From assembly GCA_031374935.1 (NCBI GenBank), contig JANMHB010000072.1, forward strand, positions 55,918-119,917: DNA of 64,000 nucleotides, written 5' to 3'. Of this stretch, positions 18,230-26,167 are shown piece by piece (position 1 is the stretch's first letter; the number at the start of each line of letters is the position of its first letter). A program made the translations under genes and the position numbers. This DNA comes from JACMLX01 sp031374935 (lineage in GTDB: Bacteria > Gemmatimonadota > Gemmatimonadetes > Gemmatimonadales > Gemmatimonadaceae). The notes below the pieces were generated by a model. That model ran no database searches. It was not told where the DNA came from and worked only from the letters and a program-made list of their open reading frames with translations.

Positions 18230-18912
18230 CGGTGCTGCTTGGCGTGTTCGTGGCGAGCCTGCTTGGCTCGGTGCATTGTGGCGCGATGTGCAGCGCGTTC
18301 GCGTGCATGGCGAATGGTGCCACGCGACGCGGTGCGTGGTATCACGGAGGACGGCTGTTGGCCTATGGATCGCTTGGCGCCGCGGCCGGTGCCGTCGGTG
18401 CGGGGCTCAACACGGCCGGGCTGATCGCCAATGCGCAACACACCGCCACGCTGGTCGCCAGCACGGGGTTGGTGATCTGGGGCCTGCTGCAACTGCGGGC
18501 CGCGATGTCGGCGCGCCAGTTCACGGGCGCATCACAGTGGGGCGGCATCCTCGGCCGCCAACTGTCGCGCACCGCGCAGTGGGATCCGCGGGCCCGGGCG
18601 GCCGCGATCGGTGTGACCACCGGCCTGCTGCCGTGCGGCTGGTTGTGGGCGTTCATCGCAACCGCGATGGGCACGGGAACTCCGCTGAAGGCGGCAATGG
18701 TGATGCTGGTCTTCTGGGCTGGCACTGTGCCTGTGCTCGCGGCGGCGGCGGCCGGCGCGCGTCGGTTCGGCCCACTGGCGAGGGTCCGCTGGCCGCTGGC
18801 CAGCGCGTCACTGGTGTTGGTCCTGGGCCTGGCGCAACTGGCGTCGCACCTGCTGATGCCGCCCATGCGCCTGGGCGAGCATGTTTCGAGGACACACGGA
18901 GCAACACACTGA
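18226..18912 (+). CDS. Sulfite-exporter TauE/SafE-like membrane protein of the cco operon
   Basis: GTG 18226 overlaps the ccoH stop; the upstream ATG frame lies inside ccoH. The 228-residue protein has about six membrane helices and begins with GVFVASLLGSVHCGAMCSAF, the GxxHCxxMC motif of the UreH/DsbD-like branch of this superfamily, repeated loosely as TGLLPCGWLW. Genes of this type often sit between ccoH and ccoI. Its transported species is not established; the His-Cys-Met-Cys motif in a copper-enzyme assembly operon makes copper or thiol transfer a reasonable guess. It overlaps ccoI by one base (TGATG). Confidence 0.8.
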   Translation: MTVLLGVFVASLLGSVHCGAMCSAFACMANGATRRGAWYHGGRLLAYGSLGAAAGAVGAGLNTAGLIANAQHTATLVASTGLVIWGLLQLRAAMSARQFTGASQWGGILGRQLSRTAQWDPRARAAAIGVTTGLLPCGWLWAFIATAMGTGTPLKAAMVMLVFWAGTVPVLAAAAAGARRFGPLARVRWPLASASLVLVLGLAQLASHLLMPPMRLGEHVSRTHGATH

Positions 18913-21362
18913 TGGCGACGATGCTGAGCGCCGACAGCGTGAGGCGCAGCGCCGCGGTCGAGTGCACCCACTGCGGCCTGCCTGCGCTCGCCGGTGATGC
19001 CGACGACGGCCCGGTGTTCTGCTGTAGCGCCTGCGCCACCGCCTACGCACTGATCAACGCGCACGGGCTGGGCGCATATCATTCGTTCGCTGAGCGACGC
19101 GGCGCCGCAGTACAACCGTCGGGGCGTGGGTTCGACGATTTCGATCACGACGCGTTCCAGCAGCGCTACGTGACCATCGACGCCGACGGACAGGCCCATG
19201 TCGAGCTCGCGCTGGAAGGGGTGCACTGCGCATCGTGTGTGTGGCTGATCGAGCGCGTACCGCTGCTCGTGACCGGCGTGGCGCGCGCCGAACTCGACGT
19301 CCGGCAAAATCGGGCGTCGGTGTGCTGGGATCCATCGGCAGCGGCGCTGTCGGAGATCGCGCGGACGCTCGATGCACTCGGTTATACGCCACATCCGTAT
19401 CGCGGTGGTGAGCGGGCGGCACTACGGCGACGTGACGACCGGACGATGCTCATCCGCATCGGCGTCGCCGGCGCGATTGCGACCAACGCGATGCTGGCGG
19501 CGCTGGCGATCTACGCCGGCGAGCTGAATACGATGGACGCCAGTTCGCTCACGCTGTTCCGCTGGATCAGCCTGGGCCTCACCATCCCGACGCTGCTCTG
19601 GCCGGGTCGGGTGTTCTTCACCAGCGCGTGGGCTGCGTTGCGCGCACGCACGGTGCACATGGATGTGCCTATCGCGTTGGCGCTGGCGGCCGCCACCACG
19701 CGCGGCGCGATCAACACGATCACCGGCAGCGGGCCCATTTATTTCGACGGCGTGTGCGTGCTGGTGTTCCTGTTGCTGATCGGCCGCTTTCTGCAGGCGC
19801 GTGGGCAGCGTGCCGCCACCGACGCCACCGAGCAACTCTTCGCCCTGACGCCAGCCACCGCGCGTCTGGTGGCCAGCGACGGCACCACGCGCGATGTGCC
19901 AGCCGATGCCGTCACCGTGGGCGCCACGATTGCCGTCCACGCGGGCGAGACGATTCCCGTGGATGGCGACGTGATCGCGGGCGAGAGCCGGATCAATCGG
20001 GCGATTCTCACCGGGGAATCTGAGGACGTGCGAGTGGCGGTCGGCGATCGTGCGTATGCAGGCACGCTCAATCGTTCCGCAATGCTCCGCATTCGCGTCA
20101 CCGCATCGGGCGAAGACAGCCGTCTGGCGCGGATCCTGGCACAGGTGGACGAAGGGGCACGCCGTCGCGCACCGGTGGTGCTGCTGGCCGATCGCCTTGC
20201 ATCACGCCTGGTGCTGGTGGTGCTGTCGCTGGCGGCTGTGACGTTCGTGCTCTGGCTGCGCCGCGATGCGACGGCCGCCTGGGACAACACGATCGCGCTG
20301 CTCATCTCCACCTGTCCCTGCGCGCTGGCCCTCGCGACGCCACTGGCGATGAGCACCGCCGTCGGTCGGGCCGCACGCGCCGGCATCTATGTCAAGGGAG
20401 GCGATGCGCTCGAATCACTGAGCCGGCCAGGGTGGCTGGTGCTCGACAAGACCGGAACGCTCACGATGGGGGAAACCACGTTGTTGGCGTGGCACGGCGA
20501 TGACACGCTGCGCCCGATGATTCTGGCACTCGAAGCGACGTCTACCCATCCCATCGCCGCTGGCTTCCGGCGTGCATGGGACGGAGTTCCCGTTGCCGCA
20601 GCAACCAACGTGACGCACACGATCGGTGGCGGCATCGACGGGATCGTCAATGGACAGCGGATCGTGCTCGGATCGCCTCGCTTCATTGCCTCGCAACTGC
20701 CTCATGCGGCCGACAGTGTGCCTGCCACGGGCGAGGCATACACTCCCGTCGTCATCGCGGTGGACGGTGCGATCGTCGCTCGCGCTGCATTCGGAGACGC
20801 AGTGCGACCGGACGCCGCGGCATCGCTTGCCACGCTCAGGGCACGCGGCTGGAAGACGATCCTGCTCTCGGGCGATGCCGCGGCCGTTTCACAGCGCATC
20901 GGCGCGTCACTCGGCTTTGCGCCGGACGAGATCGTCGCCGAAGCCAGCCCGGAAGAGAAGGCCGCGCGCGTTGCCGCACTGGTGCACCAGGCGGGCGGTG
21001 GCAAGACGCCGCCCTGTGTTGCCATGGTGGGCGACGGCGTGAATGACGCCGCCGCCATCGCGGCAGCGACGGTGGGCATCGGTGTGCATGGTGGTGCAGA
21101 AGCCTCACTCGCCACCGCCGACATCGCGCTGACACGCGAAGGCCTGCACGCACTGGTGGCGCTGGACGACGGCGCACGGCGATCGATGGCCGTCATCCGC
21201 CGCAACATCGTCTGGGCCTTTGCCTACAATGCCGTGGGTGTCGGTCTGGCGATGACCGGGCACATCACGCCGCTCGTGGCCGCGATCCTGATGCCCGTCA
21301 GTTCGCTGACGGTGGTTCTGGCGAGCTGGCTCGGCAAGACCTTCACTCCGGAGCCCCGATGA
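18912..21362 (+). CDS. ccoI: Copper-exporting P1B-type ATPase for cbb3 oxidase assembly
   Basis: ATG 18912 overlaps the preceding stop. The 816-residue protein has an N-terminal cysteine-rich region (CTHC 18-21, FCCSAC 36-41), a heavy-metal-associated fold with HCASC at 105-109, then eight membrane helices, the actuator loop TGES near 367, the CPC metal-binding site at 468-470 and the phosphorylation motif DKTGT at 512-516, with GDGVNDAAA in the hinge. It moves copper to the periplasmic side for the oxidase. The four-cysteine N-terminus is typical of the CcoI/FixI branch. It overlaps ccoS by ATGA. Confidence 0.96.
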   Translation: MATMLSADSVRRSAAVECTHCGLPALAGDADDGPVFCCSACATAYALINAHGLGAYHSFAERRGAAVQPSGRGFDDFDHDAFQQRYVTIDADGQAHVELALEGVHCASCVWLIERVPLLVTGVARAELDVRQNRASVCWDPSAAALSEIARTLDALGYTPHPYRGGERAALRRRDDRTMLIRIGVAGAIATNAMLAALAIYAGELNTMDASSLTLFRWISLGLTIPTLLWPGRVFFTSAWAALRARTVHMDVPIALALAAATTRGAINTITGSGPIYFDGVCVLVFLLLIGRFLQARGQRAATDATEQLFALTPATARLVASDGTTRDVPADAVTVGATIAVHAGETIPVDGDVIAGESRINRAILTGESEDVRVAVGDRAYAGTLNRSAMLRIRVTASGEDSRLARILAQVDEGARRRAPVVLLADRLASRLVLVVLSLAAVTFVLWLRRDATAAWDNTIALLISTCPCALALATPLAMSTAVGRAARAGIYVKGGDALESLSRPGWLVLDKTGTLTMGETTLLAWHGDDTLRPMILALEATSTHPIAAGFRRAWDGVPVAAATNVTHTIGGGIDGIVNGQRIVLGSPRFIASQLPHAADSVPATGEAYTPVVIAVDGAIVARAAFGDAVRPDAAASLATLRARGWKTILLSGDAAAVSQRIGASLGFAPDEIVAEASPEEKAARVAALVHQAGGGKTPPCVAMVGDGVNDAAAIAAATVGIGVHGGAEASLATADIALTREGLHALVALDDGARRSMAVIRRNIVWAFAYNAVGVGLAMTGHITPLVAAILMPVSSLTVVLASWLGKTFTPEPR

Positions 21363-21499
21363 GTGTGTTGTATATCGTCGTACCGATGGCACTCGTGATC
21401 GTGGCCATCGCACTGGCGGGCTATCTTTGGGCCGTGCGCAGCGGGCAGATGGATGATCTCGAGACGCCGGGGCTGCGGGTGATCCGCGACGACGAATAG
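21359..21499 (+). CDS. ccoS: cbb3 oxidase maturation protein CcoS, 46 residues
   Basis: This very short gene begins at ATG 21359, overlapping the ccoI stop by four bases, and ends with TAG at 21499. The product has one membrane helix (YIVVPMALVIVAIALAGYLW) followed by AVRSGQMDDLETPGLRV, which is the CcoS hallmark (family consensus around SGQFDDLExP). CcoS is needed for cofactor insertion into the oxidase. It closes the eight-gene operon. Confidence 0.93.
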   Translation: MSVLYIVVPMALVIVAIALAGYLWAVRSGQMDDLETPGLRVIRDDE

Positions 21500-21509
21500 C
21501 CTGGCGACA

Positions 21510-21539
21510 GCGGCGCTGCGTTCGTCTCAGCTGCGCCGC
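21510..21539. terminator. Hairpin after the cco operon
   Basis: Arms GCGGCGC (21510-21516) and GCGCCGC (21533-21539) pair perfectly around a 16-base loop, 11 bases past ccoS and 17 bases before the end of the convergent gene. No T-tract; a bidirectional stop for both units is plausible. Confidence 0.45.
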
Positions 21540-21555
21540 GACAGGCGTGACGCCG

Positions 21556-22230
21556 CTACCAGATCACGTGCACCGTATCGCGCGTCGCCGCCGACTCGAT
21601 GCGCATGCGCGGTGCATCGGGTTCCGGTACGGTCGTGAACGTCCCGGCCTCCGACAGTTTCGCGTACGTGAAGTCCGTATGGGTGCGGTCGTCCGGATTC
21701 CGCCAGCAGGACGGGTCGCGCAGCGACGGGGAGGCCGCGGCGCGCAGTGGCGCCGGCGGCGGCGTCTCGTTGGTGGCAATCAGCGCCGGGCACACCACGA
21801 CCTGCACCACGCTGTCGCCGCGGCTCACGAAGCGGAAAGCCATGCGGGTGTAGGCCTCGGCAAACCGCACTGCATCGCCGAGGCACACCAGCAAGCTGTC
21901 GCGCCCACGTCCCTGCGCCTCGCGGCAGAAGACCTGCGCCGTTGCCATCGCTGCGCGAACACCACGCAGGGTTGGCATGGGGCCAACGACCTGCTGCAGA
22001 TAGCGCGCTGCCTCACGCTCGCTGCGAGTTGTCGCAAACCGGGACGCGTCGCGTGGCCGCCCGGACGGCAGCTGCGCCAGTAAGGCCACGCCGGTGAGCA
22101 GTACGCCCGCAATGCCCGCCGGCGCCAGCCATCGGCGGCGGCGATTCGGCTGGGCCGCGATGTGCAGCAGCGAGGCCTGGGGCTCGAACCAGGGACTTTG
22201 CACGCGCGGAGGTTCGGCGAAGTCGATCAT
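21556..22230 (-). CDS. Unrecognised single-pass membrane protein
   Basis: I place the start at ATG 22230 (MIDFAEPPRVQ), leaving 46 bases to the divergent HEAT-repeat gene; the open frame continues upstream through that gene's start region without support. The 224-residue product has a basic stretch then one membrane helix (LAPAGIAGVLLTGVALLAQL, about residues 37-56) and an extracytoplasmic domain containing four cysteines (one in VFCREAQG, one in LLVCLGD, one in VVVCPAL, one in PSCWRN), which could form disulfides. The N-in topology resembles anti-sigma or sensor proteins, but no family is recognisable. Confidence 0.6.
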   Translation of the reverse strand: MIDFAEPPRVQSPWFEPQASLLHIAAQPNRRRRWLAPAGIAGVLLTGVALLAQLPSGRPRDASRFATTRSEREAARYLQQVVGPMPTLRGVRAAMATAQVFCREAQGRGRDSLLVCLGDAVRFAEAYTRMAFRFVSRGDSVVQVVVCPALIATNETPPPAPLRAAASPSLRDPSCWRNPDDRTHTDFTYAKLSEAGTFTTVPEPDAPRMRIESAATRDTVHVIW

Positions 22231-22276
22231 TGCTGGGGAATGTGCGTTCGGCCATGAGCGGCCGACACTCCCCCCA

Positions 22277-23383
22277 ATGCGGTCACTTGCCCCATTGTCG
22301 TGTCTCATGCTCGCGCTCGCCACGCACACCGATGCGTCGGCGCAGGAACGTGCACCCCTCGTGGCCGGACGGCCCGAGGCCGACTGGCGCGACGATCTGC
22401 GCAATCCGCAGCCCATCGTTCGGCAGGCAGCACTCGAGGCACTGGTCCAGTTTGCCGACGTGACCAGTGCGACCATCCTCTACCTGACGCCCCTCATCGG
22501 CGACCCGGACATCGCCGTCCGCCGAACGGCGATTCGCGCCATCGGCCACGGCGGCAAGGCGGCGAAGCGAGCGGCACCGGCGCTCTGGCGTGCCTGGCGA
22601 GATGACGACCCGCTCGTATCGGCTGACGCCGGGATCGCACTGGTCCAGATCGGCGACGAGCACATCCGCGCCTTTCGTGACCGGCTCGGCGTCGGCGATG
22701 CGCGCGACCGGGCACGTGCCGCCGCCGCGCTGGCCAACGCCGGTGTCGCCGCGCGGCCGGCGATCCACGCGTTGCGGTCGCATCTGGGCGATGAGGACGG
22801 TCGCGTTCGCGGAGCGACACTGGCCGCGCTGCTGGCGCTCGATGAAACGCCGGGCAGCCGCACCGCCACGCTGGTGGGACGCAGCCTGGCGCGTGAACTG
22901 AGTGACTCGCCACAACTGGATGGAGCGGCCGCGGTCCAGCGGGCGCAGGCGGCGCTCACGCTCCTGGCCCGCGCCGGCCGCAGCGCGAAAGGGGCACAGC
23001 TGCCACTCCAGTTGATCCTCTGGGACGGGCCTGCGCCACTGCGCGCCGGTGCGGCGCAGGTGCTCGGCAAGATCCCGGGTGGCGGCGACAAGGCGCTCTC
23101 GCTGGCGGTCGCGGCCGGCGACGAGCGGGTCCGCGAGTCGGCGCTGGCCGGTCTGTTGGTCGAGCGCAGTCGCCGCCGTCCATTGCCGGCTGTGCTCGAT
23201 TCCCTGAAGCGCATCGATCCCGCCGCCGACACGGCCCGCACGCGCGCAATGATCGAGGTGCTGGGCTATGTGGGCGAGAAGCACCGCGATGTCGATCGTG
23301 CGCTCACGCGTGTGCAGCAACGAGTGCCGACACTCGCGCCCGCAATCGCACTCGCCCGCCGGCGCCTCTCGATCGGATTCTGA
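22277..23383 (+). CDS. Secreted HEAT-repeat protein
   Basis: ATG 22277 gives a signal peptide (MRSLAPLSCLMLALATHTDASAQE). The 368-residue protein consists of HEAT-like helical pairs, for example PIVRQAALEALVQF, DIAVRRTAIRAIGHGGKAAKRAAPAL and GRVRGATLAALLAL. Such alpha-solenoids bind other proteins; no catalytic motif is visible. Expected periplasmic. It is divergent from the membrane protein gene and is followed 53 bases later by menG/ubiE; the two probably have separate functions. Confidence 0.75.
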   Translation: MRSLAPLSCLMLALATHTDASAQERAPLVAGRPEADWRDDLRNPQPIVRQAALEALVQFADVTSATILYLTPLIGDPDIAVRRTAIRAIGHGGKAAKRAAPALWRAWRDDDPLVSADAGIALVQIGDEHIRAFRDRLGVGDARDRARAAAALANAGVAARPAIHALRSHLGDEDGRVRGATLAALLALDETPGSRTATLVGRSLARELSDSPQLDGAAAVQRAQAALTLLARAGRSAKGAQLPLQLILWDGPAPLRAGAAQVLGKIPGGGDKALSLAVAAGDERVRESALAGLLVERSRRRPLPAVLDSLKRIDPAADTARTRAMIEVLGYVGEKHRDVDRALTRVQQRVPTLAPAIALARRRLSIGF

Positions 23384-23436
23384 CGGAATCAACGGTAATG
23401 GTTGCCGCCGCCGGCCCGGCGGGGTAGCATCGCCGC

Positions 23437-24222
23437 ATGGTGACAGAACAGACAAATGATCCCCTCGCGCGCTTTCGTGCACAGGACCTCGATGCCGCGA
23501 TGGCCGACGCGTCCCGCAAGCAAGGCGTCGTTACGCCGATGTTCGATGTCATCGCGCCGCGCTACGACGCGTTCACCCGACTCTTTTCGTTCGGGATGGA
23601 TTCAACCTGGAAGGCCGGCCTGATCGCGGCCGTCACGGCGCGCTGTGCTGCCGCCCACCGCGCGCTGGACGTCGCCTGCGGCACCGGCGATCTCGGGTTC
23701 TCCCTCGCCGCCGCATTGCCTGCGCTGCGCATCACCGGTGTCGATCCCTCTGCCGAAATGCTCGCCATCGCACGCGAGCGCGCGCAGACACGTGGTGATG
23801 ACCGGGTCGTCTTTGCGCTCGGCGAGATGGCAGCACTGCCCGCCGGGGCCTCGAGCATCGACGTGATCACCGCCGGGTACGGCTTCAGAAACGTCCCCGA
23901 TCTCGAAGCCGCCATTCGGGAATGCGCCCGCGTCCTGCGCCAGGGCGGAACGCTCGGGTCGCTGGACTTCTTCATCCCGCGCCATGCCGTCTGGCGCGCG
24001 GTCTTTCTCTGGTATCTGCGCGTCTCGGGCAATCTGGTTGGCTGGTGGTGGCACCGCACACCGGCGATCTACGGCTACATCGCGCGTTCCATTGCAACAT
24101 TCGTCACGGCCGAGCAATTCACCGCGCTGCTCGAGCAGCACGGGTTCCGCATGGTGACCACGAGACGAATGCTGTTCGGCGGCATAGCCATGCACGTTGC
24201 AGTACGTGAGGGCGACGCGTGA
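23437..24222 (+). CDS. menG/ubiE: Demethylmenaquinone methyltransferase
   Basis: The 261-residue protein matches UbiE/MenG: GVVTPMFDVIAPRYDAFTRLFSFGMDSTWK at the front (residues 30-60), the SAM-binding motif DVACGTGDLGF, and the C-terminal signature GYGFRNVPDLEAAIRECARVLRQGG. It methylates demethylmenaquinone (or the ubiquinone precursor) using SAM. Menaquinone would feed electrons toward the cytochrome chain used by the cbb3 oxidase, but no quinone-type genes are nearby to decide between the two. It overlaps the next gene by GTGA. Confidence 0.93.
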   Translation: MVTEQTNDPLARFRAQDLDAAMADASRKQGVVTPMFDVIAPRYDAFTRLFSFGMDSTWKAGLIAAVTARCAAAHRALDVACGTGDLGFSLAAALPALRITGVDPSAEMLAIARERAQTRGDDRVVFALGEMAALPAGASSIDVITAGYGFRNVPDLEAAIRECARVLRQGGTLGSLDFFIPRHAVWRAVFLWYLRVSGNLVGWWWHRTPAIYGYIARSIATFVTAEQFTALLEQHGFRMVTTRRMLFGGIAMHVAVREGDA

Positions 24223-24899
24223 ACACACTCGTCCTCGGCGCGCATCGCCCGCTCGGTCTGGCATGCGTGCGACGCATCCTGTCCACCGGCGCGTCCGTCG
24301 TGGCCGGTGTCCAGGCACCACATCGCATTCCACCTGCAGTGCACGATCTGCGCGAGGAGTACCCCGCCCAGCTCACCGCAGTGGCATGGCGTGCTGGCGA
24401 GCGGCCTGCCCTGCCGCCCATCCAGCGCGTCATCATCGCCGAGTTGCCCATTCCGCCGGCGCAGAGCGACGAGGCGGACGATCCGTCTGCGGATCTGCGC
24501 GCGCTGCGTGCCGAGCAACTGGCGGCTGACGTGCGCGCACTCCTCGAGCCGACGCTCGCCGCCATTCAGCTGGTGACGATGATCCAGCCGCGGCGGGTGC
24601 TGATCCAGGCCAGCTGGCTGGGATCGATCGAAGAGAAGATTCGCGGTGGTGGCTACGCACTCGGTGCGGCATATGCCGCGCATCTGATGCTTGCCCGGAG
24701 CGCAGCATTCGACCTGCAGCGGGCGGGAATTGCCGCAGTGGTCGGGAATGCGGGCCGCTACAAGCTCGACATGGCCGGCCCCGACTTCCACGCCGATGTG
24801 GACCATGTAGCCCAAGGCCTGATCGACGTACTCGATGCCTGCGTTCTGGCCGACGAGCCGCGCTTCCGCGATTGGCGCGGCGCCGAGCGGCGCTGGTAG
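24219..24899 (+). CDS. Degenerate short-chain dehydrogenase-like protein
   Basis: GTG 24219 overlaps the menG stop. The 226-residue protein begins with LVLGAHRPLGLACVRRIL, an imperfect Rossmann glycine motif, and has GGGYALGAAYAAHLMLARSAAFDLQRAGI where SDR enzymes carry YxxxK, followed by GNAGRYKLDM. The catalytic Lys is replaced (YAAH), so the protein may bind a nucleotide without classical SDR catalysis. The coupling to menG suggests a link to quinone metabolism, but this is only positional. Confidence 0.6.
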   Translation: MNTLVLGAHRPLGLACVRRILSTGASVVAGVQAPHRIPPAVHDLREEYPAQLTAVAWRAGERPALPPIQRVIIAELPIPPAQSDEADDPSADLRALRAEQLAADVRALLEPTLAAIQLVTMIQPRRVLIQASWLGSIEEKIRGGGYALGAAYAAHLMLARSAAFDLQRAGIAAVVGNAGRYKLDMAGPDFHADVDHVAQGLIDVLDACVLADEPRFRDWRGAERRW

Positions 24900-24974
24900 C
24901 CGCAGCGCTGGCGGACACCTTTCAGGCGTCATGATGCGCGCGACGGGTGATGGGCCGGTGCCGTGGGCCGTGTG

Positions 24975-24992
24975 CGCGGAGCGGCCTCCGCG
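24975..24992 (+). terminator. Terminator-like hairpin
   Basis: Arms CGCGGAG (24975-24981) and CTCCGCG (24986-24992) close a CGGC loop, 75 bases past the SDR-like gene. No T-run. I see no other feature in 24900-25090 apart from the ribosome site of the next gene. Confidence 0.35.
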
Positions 24993-25090
24993 GAGTGAAC
25001 CTTCGGCTGCCGGCGGTCGATCCTTGCACTGATGGACTGCCTGCCTTCCGCCTGATGACGATCCCGCCGCTTCACGGAGGTATCGCCGGC

Positions 25091-26155
25091 GTGTCACCGT
25101 TCCGCACGCCGGCACTCACCGCACCGGTGAGCAGTGGCGTGCCGCCGGTGGTGCCCGATGATGGTTTGGAGCTGCCACAGGGCGCTCCGGGCGCGGCACC
25201 GGGTGCGACCAGCCGTCGTGACGACGCGCCGATCTGGCTGGCGGGCAGGCTGGAACTCGGCGATGTGCTGCCCGAGACGACGCAACTGGCGGTGGCCCTC
25301 GAGTCGGCGACACAGGCACTGCAGCGTGGTCGTCCCGACCAGGTGCTCGGCCTGCTCGACGCCGTCTGGTCCGATCAGCTGCTCGCCGACTCGCCGTGGT
25401 ACCTTCGCGCCGCCGCGCTGGAACTGCTGGGCCGCACCAGCGATGCCGAGCAGGTACTGCGCGACGCGATCGCCCGGCTTCCCCGCTCGGCGGCGATGCT
25501 CTACCTGCTCGGCGTGCACACGATGCGGCGTGGCCAGCCCGAAGCCGCCCGGCTGGCGAACGATCACGCACTGGCGCTGCATCCGCTCGAGCCACTGCTC
25601 TGGCTGCAGCGCGCGGCGCTCGCGGCACAGCGTGAGCGGCCCGACTCCGCGCATGAGATTCTCGCACACGTCGAGACGATGGACCCGGGCTATCCAGCGG
25701 CGCGATGGCTCGCCACACTCTCGCAGCTTGGCGCGCGGTTCACGCGCGACGCGACGCCGATCGCGTCGCGAGCGATCGAGCAGCCGACGCCCGGCGTACT
25801 CACAACGCCTGCGGACCTCGGAGCGTCTGGGCCTGAGACTCCGATAGCCGGCGGCGTGCTGGAATCTGCGCTGCGATATGGGCTCACGCTGCTCGACTCG
25901 CCAACGCAGAGCGCGCGCAACGCGACACTCGCAGCGGCCTCGCTCGATGCAGCAGGTGAAGCGGGCGACGACTACGCGGCAATGCTCACCACGGCGTCCG
26001 CCACGCCGGTGGTATCCACCTCACCCGTCGCCTGGGATTCCGTGACACTGGTGGCCAGCGTGCTGGTGATTGCGGTTGTGCCGTCGATGCGCCTGCCAGC
26101 ACTGATGCTCGGTGGCGCCGCGGCCATGCTGATGGTGTCGCGCCGCCTCGGCTAG
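25091..26155 (+). CDS. TPR-repeat protein with C-terminal membrane anchor
   Basis: GTG 25091 is chosen because GGAGG lies at 25076-25080; an in-frame ATG at 25055 would add 12 residues and has no ribosome site. The 354-residue product has a Pro/Ala-rich N-terminus (residues 1-55), tetratricopeptide-like helices at about 60-215 (for example SAMLYLLGVHTMRRGQPEAARLANDHALALHP), a low-complexity stretch, and a C-terminal hydrophobic pair (VTLVASVLVIAVVPSMRLPALMLGGAAAML). It could be a scaffold at the inner membrane; no partner is evident. Confidence 0.65.
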   Translation: MSPFRTPALTAPVSSGVPPVVPDDGLELPQGAPGAAPGATSRRDDAPIWLAGRLELGDVLPETTQLAVALESATQALQRGRPDQVLGLLDAVWSDQLLADSPWYLRAAALELLGRTSDAEQVLRDAIARLPRSAAMLYLLGVHTMRRGQPEAARLANDHALALHPLEPLLWLQRAALAAQRERPDSAHEILAHVETMDPGYPAARWLATLSQLGARFTRDATPIASRAIEQPTPGVLTTPADLGASGPETPIAGGVLESALRYGLTLLDSPTQSARNATLAAASLDAAGEAGDDYAAMLTTASATPVVSTSPVAWDSVTLVASVLVIAVVPSMRLPALMLGGAAAMLMVSRRLG

Positions 26156-26167
26156 CGCGACACCGGT

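Noticed and set aside
24900..25090. Possible tRNA or structured RNA in the gap before the TPR gene
   Set aside because: A short GTCGATCC-like piece is present but no acceptor stem, anticodon arm or T-loop can be built around it. Only a GC hairpin is supported.
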